Assembly: GCA_044433305.1 (NCBI GenBank)
Contig: JAWXTS010000015.1
Span: 1 to 28,350 of the forward strand
DNA length: 28,350 bases
Origin: JAWXTS01 sp044433305
GTDB taxonomy: Bacteria; Bacteroidota; Bacteroidia; Bacteroidales; Rikenellaceae
Direction: 5' to 3'
Numbering within the stretch: the first letter of the stretch is position 1; every line of letters begins with the position of its first letter. A model generated the notes under the pieces. It had not been told where the DNA came from and made no database searches. It saw only the letters and a program-made list of their open reading frames with translations. Position numbers and translations under genes: made by a program. Positions 16,102-23,158 of this stretch are shown one piece after another.

Positions 16102-16821
16102 AGGGCGTATCCTAACTTCTGTATCGTTTTGAAGATTGTAGCACAGTTGTGCTATATTAGTTTTTTTCTCTACCTGACCAAAGTGATAAGGGTAGAATAT
16201 CGTTGGATGCAATGTTTTAACAACCTGCGTCGCTTGTTCTACGGTCATGGTGTAGGGCTGATTAACAGACAAAAAAGCCACATCTATATTCTTTAGCGAG
16301 AGCATCTGCTCGGTTGGCTCACCATCGCCAGATAGATAAATACGTGCACCATCTATTGTTAGTATATAACCACAATCGCCACGCTGCTGAGGGTGGAAGT
16401 CGGTGTGAGCGTCAGAGGTGTTGTATGCAGCCACCGCCTCAACATCAAGATGATTGTCGAACGATATTTTATCTGAGGGCTTAACAAGCATAGGCTCAAA
16501 GCCCACATCTGAGAGCATGTGGCTAGAGGTCTTATCAGCGAGGATAACCGTAGAGTCCTTAACAAGTTTCTTGACGGTTTCGATATCAAGGTGGTCATAG
16601 TGTGAGTGAGTGATAAGCACCAAGTCGGCCTGCGGAAGCGAAGAATAATCAGCCGAACTTTCAACAGGATCTAAATAGACCAGAAAGTTATCGACCAGAA
16701 AACCCAGCGAAGCATGTTTAAAGAAGAAAAGGTATATGTCCTTACCGCCCTTAGAAGATATAATATCATAAGGGTAATTCTCAAGTAGAGAAAGCTTAAA
16801 TTCTTTAGTTGTACTTGGCAT
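16093..16821 (-). CDS. Metallo-beta-lactamase-fold hydrolase (UlaG-like)
   Basis: A 242-residue cytoplasmic hydrolase. HSHYDHLD (metal-binding HxHxDH) occurs near residue 92, a likely metal-site histidine follows in TDFHPQQRG, SGDGE supplies the bridging aspartate, and a late histidine lies in YPYHFG. The arrangement matches UlaG-like or uncharacterised metal-dependent hydrolases (COG2220) rather than true beta-lactamases. The substrate is unknown. The ATG at 16821 is preceded by a TAnnTTTG element in the 51-base gap to the SpoU-family gene, so it can be transcribed alone as well as by read-through. Confidence 0.88.
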   Translation of the reverse strand: MPSTTKEFKLSLLENYPYDIISSKGGKDIYLFFFKHASLGFLVDNFLVYLDPVESSADYSSLPQADLVLITHSHYDHLDIETVKKLVKDSTVILADKTSSHMLSDVGFEPMLVKPSDKISFDNHLDVEAVAAYNTSDAHTDFHPQQRGDCGYILTIDGARIYLSGDGEPTEQMLSLKNIDVAFLSVNQPYTMTVEQATQVVKTLHPTIFYPYHFGQVEKKTNIAQLCYNLQNDTEVRIRPLE

Positions 16822-16849
16822 GGCTGAACTATTTGTTAGATGGTTTCTA

Positions 16850-16857
16850 CAAATGTA
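16850..16857 (-). promoter_or_regulatory. -7 promoter element of the metallo-hydrolase gene
   Basis: Reads TACATTTG on the - strand, matching TAnnTTTG. It is 28 bases upstream of the ATG at 16821 and lies in the gap after the RNA methyltransferase gene. Confidence 0.45.
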
Positions 16858-16872
16858 ATAAAAACTTTTCTA

Positions 16873-17610
16873 TTATCTACGTCTAAATTCTGAACATATT
16901 ATAGCTGTTGCAGCGGCAACATTTAGTGACTCGCAATGATTGCCACTAGAATCAAAGGCAGGAATCAGCAATTTATTAGTGACTTTCTCTGCCACCTGGG
17001 CAGATATTCCACGGCCCTCGTTGCCCATAACTATAATACCACTAGCGGGTAATGTGCTCTGGTAGATATTCTCACCTTCAAGAAATGTTCCAAATATTCC
17101 TATCCCCTGCTGCACTGCGCTCTCAAGCACCTTTAGAAGGTCAGTATAATAAACATCTACGCGCGCGATAGAACCCATTGTGGCCTGCACGACTTTTGGC
17201 GCAAAGCAGTCGGCACAATTCTCAGAGCATATTATGCGTTTTATACCAAACCAGTCGGCAATGCGTATTATGGTTCCTATATTACCAGGGTCCTGAATAC
17301 CGTCAAGCATGATGCTAAGCCCAGAAAATTCAAGTTCTTGCTTGCTAGGCATACCCACCATAGCTATTGCATCCGAGGGAGTCTTCAGGTTTGACATACG
17401 AGACATCTCTTTGTTTGAGACTCGCGTAACACCTAGGCTGTCAAAATCGACAGGAGCACCTTCGAGTGCAAATATTTGTTCTATAACCAATTTGGTTTTG
17501 GCCAAATCATTTATTAACTTAGAACCCTCTGCTACAAAAAGGCTATTTTCGTTTCTGATTTTTTTCTCGCTTAGCGAACGGACAAATTTTATTTGAGCAG
17601 CAGTTACCAT
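16873..17610 (-). CDS. SpoU/TrmH-family RNA 2'-O-methyltransferase
   Basis: A 245-residue SPOUT-class enzyme using S-adenosylmethionine to methylate a ribose 2'-OH in rRNA or tRNA. The N-terminal part (FVRSLSEKKIRNENSLFVAEG) is the substrate-binding domain seen in RlmB-like members. The catalytic domain shows motif 1 DPGNIGTIIR, motif 2 VMGNEGRGIS and motif 3 SLNVAAATAI, with the deep trefoil-knot layout. The target nucleotide cannot be told from sequence; RlmB-like is the closest description. The start MVTAAQ lies 18 bases from a promoter element that is one arm of a palindrome shared with the divergent carA side. Confidence 0.92.
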   Translation of the reverse strand: MVTAAQIKFVRSLSEKKIRNENSLFVAEGSKLINDLAKTKLVIEQIFALEGAPVDFDSLGVTRVSNKEMSRMSNLKTPSDAIAMVGMPSKQELEFSGLSIMLDGIQDPGNIGTIIRIADWFGIKRIICSENCADCFAPKVVQATMGSIARVDVYYTDLLKVLESAVQQGIGIFGTFLEGENIYQSTLPASGIIVMGNEGRGISAQVAEKVTNKLLIPAFDSSGNHCESLNVAAATAIICSEFRRR

Positions 17611-17625
17611 AATTGATTGATTTTA

Positions 17626-17659
17626 ATGCAAAAATAATCAAAGTAACTTATTTTTGCAT
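17626..17659. repeat. 34-bp palindrome with two back-to-back -7 elements
   Basis: ATGCAAAAATAA (17626-17637) and TTATTTTTGCAT (17648-17659) are perfect reverse complements, separated by the 10-base spacer TCAAAGTAAC. Each arm contains TATTTTTG, a match to TAnnTTTG: one faces the methyltransferase gene and the other (17649-17656) faces carA. Confidence 0.8.
17629..17636 (-). promoter_or_regulatory. -7 promoter element of the SpoU-family gene
   Basis: TATTTTTG on the - strand matches TAnnTTTG, followed by CAT. It is 18 bases before the ATG at 17610 and forms the left arm of the perfect inverted repeat at 17626-17659. Confidence 0.5.
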
Positions 17660-17675
17660 AGAATTTTAAAATAGT

Positions 17676-17706
17676 TTTGATAAACAAGATAAAAATATTA
17701 CTTTTG
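17676..17706 (+). promoter_or_regulatory. Full Bacteroidota promoter of carAB (TTTG-N19-TACTTTTG)
   Basis: TTTG at 17676-17679, exactly 19 bases, then TACTTTTG at 17699-17706. Both elements and the spacing match the Bacteroidota housekeeping consensus. The predicted start is near 17711-17713, giving a leader of about 65 bases before the carA ATG. Confidence 0.75.
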
Positions 17707-17709
17707 CAA

Positions 17710-17727
17710 TTCAGAAACTATTCTGAA
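17710..17727 (+). promoter_or_regulatory. Perfect inverted repeat at the predicted carAB transcription start
   Basis: TTCAGAA, loop ACTA, TTCTGAA: a perfect 7-bp inverted repeat directly downstream of the carAB -7 element. It could be an operator or a 5'-end hairpin in the mRNA. No T-run follows, so it is not a terminator. Confidence 0.45.
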
Positions 17728-17777
17728 AAGAAGACCGTTTCAGCAAGAAGTAATAATACTTAACTTACTGATTTACA

Positions 17778-18866
17778 ATGTCTGATAAAAAACAAGCAAG
17801 TCTAGTCCTTGAAAACGGAAAAGAGTTCAAAGGCTACTCTTTTGGAGCAAGTTGCCCCACATCTGGTGAGGTTGTATTCAATACAGCCATGACTGGGTAC
17901 CCTGAAAGTCTAACCGACCCATCTTATAGCGGTCAAATTTTGGTACTTACCTACCCTATGATAGGTAACTATGGAGTGCCTAGCCAAGATGTAATAGAAA
18001 ACAATCTTTCTAAATTTTTTGAGTCAGACAAAATCCATATCCGCGGACTAATCGTTAACGACTATTCATTCAATTATAGCCACTGGAATGCTCTTAAGAG
18101 CCTTGACAGCTGGCTTAAGGAATACAACATCCCTGCAATCTATGGTGTCGACACCCGCGAAATCACTAAGATAATCCGCGAGAGCGGTGTTATGCTTGGA
18201 CGTATAGATGTTGAGGGTATGGAGCAGGAGACAGAAATGTATGACCCAAACCTTGAGAACCTTGTAGAGAAAGTCAGTACAGACAAAATCGAGACTTATG
18301 GCGATGGTGAGCACAAGATAGTACTTGTAGACTATGGCTGCAAATACAATATCATCCGCTGCCTTATAAACCGCAACGCTACGGTTACTCGCGTTCCTTG
18401 GGACTACGATTACTCTACTATGGACTATGACGGCGTAATGTTGTCTAACGGCCCTGGCGACCCTCAGAAATGTGGCGTGGCAATAGAGAATATCAAAAAA
18501 GCAATCGCAGTGGGCAAGCCTATCTTTGGCATCTGCCTTGGCAACCAACTATTGTCTATCGCTGCCGGAGCATCGACTTTCAAACTTAAATATGGTCACC
18601 GCAGCCACAACCAACCAGCACTTCAGGTTGGCACTAACAAGGCGGTTATAACATCTCAGAACCACGGCTATGCAGTAGACCCTCAAGGTCTAGAGGCCGA
18701 CTGGGAACCTTTCTTCCTAAACCTAAACGACGGCACGAGCGAGGGTATACGCCACAAGAGCAAACCTTTCTTCTCGGTACAGTTTCACCCCGAAGCATCG
18801 AGCGGTCCCGTAGATACAGAATACCTTTTTGATGACTTTATTAAGAACATAGAAAATGCAAAATAA
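17778..18866 (+). CDS. carA: Carbamoyl-phosphate synthase small subunit (glutaminase)
   Basis: A 362-residue subunit that hydrolyses glutamine and passes ammonia to CarB for carbamoyl phosphate, the precursor of pyrimidines and arginine. The N-terminal CarA domain (GYSFGASCPTSGEVVFNTAMTG starts it, about residues 19-40) is followed by a class I glutamine amidotransferase domain. The catalytic triad is visible as C253 in GICLGNQ and H337/E339 in FHPEASSGP. It shares 11 bases with carB, as expected for coupled equimolar subunits. A consensus promoter and a 65-base leader with an inverted repeat lie upstream. Confidence 0.98.
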   Translation: MSDKKQASLVLENGKEFKGYSFGASCPTSGEVVFNTAMTGYPESLTDPSYSGQILVLTYPMIGNYGVPSQDVIENNLSKFFESDKIHIRGLIVNDYSFNYSHWNALKSLDSWLKEYNIPAIYGVDTREITKIIRESGVMLGRIDVEGMEQETEMYDPNLENLVEKVSTDKIETYGDGEHKIVLVDYGCKYNIIRCLINRNATVTRVPWDYDYSTMDYDGVMLSNGPGDPQKCGVAIENIKKAIAVGKPIFGICLGNQLLSIAAGASTFKLKYGHRSHNQPALQVGTNKAVITSQNHGYAVDPQGLEADWEPFFLNLNDGTSEGIRHKSKPFFSVQFHPEASSGPVDTEYLFDDFIKNIENAK

Positions 18867-21800
18867 AATAGAGAAAGTTATATTATTAGGTTCAGGTGCG
18901 CTTAAGATTGGTGAGGCTGGCGAGTTTGACTACTCAGGTTCTCAAGCCCTGAAAGCCCTAAAGGAAGAAGGCGTATACACGGTTCTTATAAACCCAAATA
19001 TCGCTACTATCCAAACATCTGAGAATATTGCCGACAAGGTTTACTTCTTGCCTGTAACTCCAGAGTTTGTGGAGCAGGTTATCGAAAAGGAAAAACCTCA
19101 AGGTATTTTACTTGCCTTTGGTGGCCAGACCGCGCTAAACTGCGGTGTTAAGCTTTACCAAAGCGGCATACTAGAAAAGTATAACGTTCAGGTACTAGGA
19201 ACTCCTGTTCAGGCCATCATAGACACTGAGGACCGCGAGCTATTCGTAGAGAAGCTAGACCAGATAGACGTTAAAACAATAAAAAGTCAGGCTACCTCGA
19301 CTATCAAGGAGGCACGCCAGGTGGCCAACGAATTGGGCTACCCAGTTATCCTACGTGCTGCTTATGCACTTGGAGGACTAGGCTCAGGTTTCTGCAACAA
19401 CGACCAAGAGCTTGAAGCTCTAGCCAGCAGCTCTTTCTCTTACTCACCTCAGGTGCTTGTCGAAAAGTCACTTAAGGGATGGAAAGAAATCGAGTATGAG
19501 GTTGTGCGCGACAAGTATGACAACTGTATCACCGTATGTAACATGGAGAACTTTGACCCACTAGGCATACATACTGGTGAGAGTATCGTTGTTGCTCCAT
19601 CACAAACACTTACCAACTCTGAATACCACAAGCTGCGCGAGCTTGCAATACGCATCATTCGCCATATCGGCATCGTGGGAGAGTGTAATGTACAATATGC
19701 CTTTGACCCAGAGTCTGAGGACTACCGTGTAATCGAGGTTAACGCTCGTTTGAGCCGCTCATCGGCCCTAGCATCTAAGGCCACTGGTTATCCACTAGCC
19801 TTTGTAGCAGCCAAGTTGGGACTAGGCTATGGTCTACACGAACTTAAGAACTCTGTAACCAAGAGCACAACGGCTTGCTTTGAGCCAGCTCTAGACTACG
19901 TGGTTTGTAAGATTCCTCGTTGGGACTTGGGTAAGTTCAAAGGTGTTTCACGCGAGCTTGGCTCTAGCATGAAATCCGTTGGCGAGGTTATGGCCATAGG
20001 TCGCAACTTTGAGGAGGTAATCCAGAAAGGCCTTCGTATGATAGGTCAGGGCATGCACGGCTTTGTGGCCAACAAAGAACTTTCGATGGACGACATCGAC
20101 GCTGCTCTAACCCATCCTACCGACAAACGTATCTTTGTTATCGCTCAGGCCCTAAAACAAGGATATACCGTTGAGCGCATACACGAGCTTACAAAAATCG
20201 ACAACTGGTTCTTGGACAAGCTAGCCAACATAATCTCTATCGAGAAAAACCTTGAGCAATATGACAGCCTAGAGGAGCTTCCAAACGAGCTTCTTCTACA
20301 CGCTAAGCAACGCGGATTCTCTGACTTCCAGATTGCCCGCACCATCTTCGACTGCACCCCAAAGGATATGAACGATAAGATGGATGCCGTACGTGCTCAC
20401 CGTAAACAACAAGGCATAACACCTGTTGTGAAACAAATCGACACTTTGGCCGCTGAGTACCCAGCACAGACCAACTACCTATACCTTACATACAACGGCA
20501 CTACACATGATATCGACTTTGCACACGACAACCAATCGGTGGTGGTGCTAGGTTCTGGCGCCTACCGTATCGGTAGCTCAGTAGAGTTCGACTGGTGTTC
20601 AGTAGGTGCTACCAAGTCTGTACGCGAGCAGGGTCTACGTTCGATAATGATTAACTACAACCCTGAGACCGTATCTACCGACTATGATATGTGCGACCGT
20701 CTGTTCTTCGACGAGCTGACACTAGAGCGCGTGCTTGACGTAACCGACCTTGAGGCCCCTCGTGGGGTCATCGTCTCTACGGGTGGACAGATACCAAACA
20801 ACCTTGCAATGCGCCTAGATGCTAACAATGTAAACATCCTAGGTACATCAGCACAAAATATAGACCGCGCCGAGGACAGACACAAGTTCTCTGGTATGCT
20901 AGACGAAATGGGCATTGATCAGCCTAGATGGCAGGAGCTAACAACCATGGACGACATCTACAAGTTTGTGGACGAGGTTGGCTTCCCAGTTCTTATACGT
21001 CCTTCTTATGTTCTTTCGGGTGCAGCCATGAACGTGGTTTCTAACCGCGACGAGCTGGAGCACTTCTTGACACTAGCAACAAACGTATCTAAACAATATC
21101 CTGTGGTTGTTACCGAGTTTATCGAGAACGCAAAAGAGATAGAGGTTGACGCCGTGGCACAAAATGGCGAGGTTCTTATCTATGCCATATCAGAGCACGT
21201 AGAGTTTGCCGGTGTACACTCTGGAGACGCTACTATCGTACTTCCTCCACAGAAGATGTACGTGGAGACTATGCGCAAGATTAAGAAGATTGCACGACAG
21301 ATAGCCTCAGGCCTAAACATATCTGGCCCTTTCAACATGCAGCTTATGGCCAAGGAAAACAAAATCAAAGTTATTGAGTGCAACTTGCGTGCCTCACGTA
21401 GCTTCCCATTTGTTTCTAAGGTCTTGAAAATAAACTTTATTGATATTGCCACTAAGGTGATGCTTGGCCTTGACGTCGAGGTACCTCACAAGTCAGCGTT
21501 CGACCTTGACTATGTAGGTATCAAGGCTTCTCAGTTCTCATTCTCACGCCTTCAGAAGACCGACCCAGTGCTTGGTGTCGAGATGTCTTCAACAGGTGAG
21601 GTGGGCTGTCTAGGCGAGAACTTCTCTGAGGCCATCTTGAAGTCTATGTTATCTGTGGGCTACGCCATCCCTAAGAAGAACATCCTTATTTCTTCGGGTG
21701 ATGCGCGCTCAAAAACAGAGATGCTGAACCCTGCCAAGGAGCTTATACGCTGTGGCTACAACATCTTTGCGACCAAAGGTACTGCCGACTTCTTCGCCCT

Positions 21801-22080
21801 AAATGGCATCGAGGCTCAAGTATTGGCATGGCCAGATGACACAACATCAGAGTTACCAAACACCCTCGACTACATCAAGGAGCACAAGATTGATTTCATT
21901 GTCAACATCCCTAAAAACCTTTCTAAGGACGAGCTGCACAATGACTACACTATACGCCGTAGCGCTATCGACTTTAATATTCCACTTATCACAAACGCGC
22001 GCCTTGCCAGTGCTTTCATCACGGCATTCTGCGAGCTAGACAAAGAAGATATTAAAATCACTAGCTGGAACGAATACTAG
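18856..22080 (+). CDS. carB: Carbamoyl-phosphate synthase large subunit
   Basis: A full-length 1074-residue synthetase subunit that makes carbamoyl phosphate from bicarbonate, ammonia and two ATP. It has the internal duplication of the family: the first half starts GSGALKIGEAGEFDYSG with an ATP-grasp domain, and the second half starts near residue 560 with GSGAYRIGSSVEFDW and a second ATP-grasp domain. An oligomerisation segment separates them. The last ~140 residues form the methylglyoxal-synthase-like allosteric domain (SSGDARSKTEM, ATKGTADFF), which in E. coli binds UMP and ornithine. It starts inside the end of carA and is followed by a terminator shared with the convergent TonB-like gene. 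Confidence 0.98.
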   Translation: MQNKIEKVILLGSGALKIGEAGEFDYSGSQALKALKEEGVYTVLINPNIATIQTSENIADKVYFLPVTPEFVEQVIEKEKPQGILLAFGGQTALNCGVKLYQSGILEKYNVQVLGTPVQAIIDTEDRELFVEKLDQIDVKTIKSQATSTIKEARQVANELGYPVILRAAYALGGLGSGFCNNDQELEALASSSFSYSPQVLVEKSLKGWKEIEYEVVRDKYDNCITVCNMENFDPLGIHTGESIVVAPSQTLTNSEYHKLRELAIRIIRHIGIVGECNVQYAFDPESEDYRVIEVNARLSRSSALASKATGYPLAFVAAKLGLGYGLHELKNSVTKSTTACFEPALDYVVCKIPRWDLGKFKGVSRELGSSMKSVGEVMAIGRNFEEVIQKGLRMIGQGMHGFVANKELSMDDIDAALTHPTDKRIFVIAQALKQGYTVERIHELTKIDNWFLDKLANIISIEKNLEQYDSLEELPNELLLHAKQRGFSDFQIARTIFDCTPKDMNDKMDAVRAHRKQQGITPVVKQIDTLAAEYPAQTNYLYLTYNGTTHDIDFAHDNQSVVVLGSGAYRIGSSVEFDWCSVGATKSVREQGLRSIMINYNPETVSTDYDMCDRLFFDELTLERVLDVTDLEAPRGVIVSTGGQIPNNLAMRLDANNVNILGTSAQNIDRAEDRHKFSGMLDEMGIDQPRWQELTTMDDIYKFVDEVGFPVLIRPSYVLSGAAMNVVSNRDELEHFLTLATNVSKQYPVVVTEFIENAKEIEVDAVAQNGEVLIYAISEHVEFAGVHSGDATIVLPPQKMYVETMRKIKKIARQIASGLNISGPFNMQLMAKENKIKVIECNLRASRSFPFVSKVLKINFIDIATKVMLGLDVEVPHKSAFDLDYVGIKASQFSFSRLQKTDPVLGVEMSSTGEVGCLGENFSEAILKSMLSVGYAIPKKNILISSGDARSKTEMLNPAKELIRCGYNIFATKGTADFFALNGIEAQVLAWPDDTTSELPNTLDYIKEHKIDFIVNIPKNLSKDELHNDYTIRRSAIDFNIPLITNARLASAFITAFCELDKEDIKITSWNEY

Positions 22081-22163
22081 CGCACAAAGTGCGATTGATA
22101 GCCGAGCAGGTAAATGCTAATAAACGCTTAAGCAGGGCTAAATCGTTCATACAGGGCTAAACA

Positions 22164-22200
22164 AAAAAATAGGACTCTAACCGAGTCCTATTTTTGTTTC
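22164..22200. terminator. Bidirectional intrinsic terminator between carB and the TonB-like gene
   Basis: AATAGGACTC and GAGTCCTATT pair around the loop TAACC, with flanking A and T runs on both sides (A-run from 22163, T-run to 22195), so it works on either strand. The stretch 22081-22163 before it carries a CGCAC-AAA-GTGCG hairpin and a repeated CAGGGCTAAA but no gene. Confidence 0.88.
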
Positions 22201-22219
22201 TACATATAAGCAATTCTTT

Positions 22220-23017
22220 CTACTGCGGAACAAACATATAAGATATGGTTCCCATCTGCTTGTCGGGAGCCGAAGAATCTACATTAAAGCGAGACAAGCG
22301 AGCCGCATTAATAGCCATCTCGCGCAAGCACTCATCAGTAGTCGAACTCGACTTATCTATAACAGCCGCAATGACCTTGCCACTTGGGTTAACAGTAATC
22401 TGAACCGTCACCGAACCACCATTCTCACACTGGTAGGCTGGAATATGAAGGTAGGCTGCCGAACGCCCCTTGAGCGAAAAAGAAACAGTAACATTGCCCG
22501 CAACCTTGCGCTCTACCTTCTCCTTGCTATCGTCGGTGGTCTTCTCACCACGGCGGTTCTCTATGTCCTGCTGCTCTTGAAGACCTTGATAGTAAGAGTC
22601 ACGATTAGCACGCATACGCTCCTGCACCTGCTGAGCCTCCTTATAAAGCTCGTCGGCCTGAGTGCCCGCAGCATCTCTAAGCTGAGCGTCGAGCTGAGCA
22701 TCTTGGTTGGACTCCATATTCCTTACATCGTTGAACATCTGCTCAAAGCGTTCGCGCTCACGTATCTCTCTTTCTATGTCCTGCTCTAGCTCCTCGACAT
22801 CTTGAAAATCAACAAGGATATATTCCGTAGGGGCTATTCCGCCAACAGCTATGCGAGTAGACACAATGCCTATGCCTATCAACAAATAGACAACGGCCAT
22901 GGTCAGCAATCCAACACGCTTGTCATACAACCAGTCTATGGTATCGACCTTCTTTTTCTCAAATGGAAGAGGAATTCTTTCTTTCCTTTTCCTCGTTTTA
23001 TCGGGAGTCTTGTTCAT
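22220..23017 (-). CDS. TonB/TolA-like energy-transducer-type envelope protein
   Basis: A 265-residue protein with a basic cytoplasmic N-terminus (residues 1-34), one membrane helix (about 35-57), a long charged coiled-coil segment (about 70-165, very rich in E, R, Q and D) and a C-terminal TonB-like domain (about 180-265). The C-terminal domain shows GGSVTVQITVNPSGKVIAAV and ends GTISYMFVPQ, with C197 and C230 positioned as in a Bacteroidota TonB-like family. The coiled-coil linker makes it more TolA-like than the proline-rich TonB of E. coli. No exbB/exbD or tolQ/tolR gene is adjacent. The frame runs up to 23050 but the ATG at 23017 (MNKTPDK) fits the promoter element at 23039-23046. Confidence 0.8.
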   Translation of the reverse strand: MNKTPDKTRKRKERIPLPFEKKKVDTIDWLYDKRVGLLTMAVVYLLIGIGIVSTRIAVGGIAPTEYILVDFQDVEELEQDIEREIRERERFEQMFNDVRNMESNQDAQLDAQLRDAAGTQADELYKEAQQVQERMRANRDSYYQGLQEQQDIENRRGEKTTDDSKEKVERKVAGNVTVSFSLKGRSAAYLHIPAYQCENGGSVTVQITVNPSGKVIAAVIDKSSSTTDECLREMAINAARLSRFNVDSSAPDKQMGTISYMFVPQ

Positions 23018-23038
23018 AATTCTAATTAAATCAGGTAA

Positions 23039-23046
23039 CAAAAGTA
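23039..23046 (-). promoter_or_regulatory. -7 promoter element of the TonB/TolA-like gene
   Basis: TACTTTTG on the - strand matches TAnnTTTG, 21 bases upstream of the ATG at 23017. It is back-to-back with the element at 23067-23074, and part of it (AAAAGT) lies in a short inverted repeat with ACTTTT at 23049-23054. Confidence 0.5.
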
Positions 23047-23066
23047 GCACTTTTCACAAAAAATAT

Positions 23067-23074
23067 TAACTTTG
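23067..23074 (+). promoter_or_regulatory. Upstream -7 element (TAACTTTG) for lpxC/fabZ
   Basis: TAACTTTG followed by CA matches TAnnTTTG. It would give an 80-base leader to the ATG at 23159. It faces away from the TonB-like gene promoter 20 bases to its left. Confidence 0.45.
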
Positions 23075-23121
23075 CAGAGAAAATATTCTGCATAATAATA
23101 ATATATGTGTGACATTTGTAT

Positions 23122-23129
23122 TAAATTTG
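23122..23129 (+). promoter_or_regulatory. Proximal -7 element (TAAATTTG) for lpxC/fabZ
   Basis: TAAATTTG is a second consensus match, 29 bases before the ATG at 23159 and identical to the ileS element. It lies inside the 5' extension of the reading frame (from 23105), which argues that this extension is not translated. Confidence 0.4.
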
Positions 23130-23158
23130 TACATTGTCATATAATTCTGAATAACATT

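Noticed and set aside
22081..22163. tRNA gene after carB
   Set aside because: The short GC hairpin does not extend to a cloverleaf and no T-loop GTTCRA motif is present.
23105..23158. Upstream ATG extending LpxC/FabZ by 18 residues
   Set aside because: The extension is not LpxC-like and covers a promoter-like element; MSHLQKTL aligns with LpxC starts.
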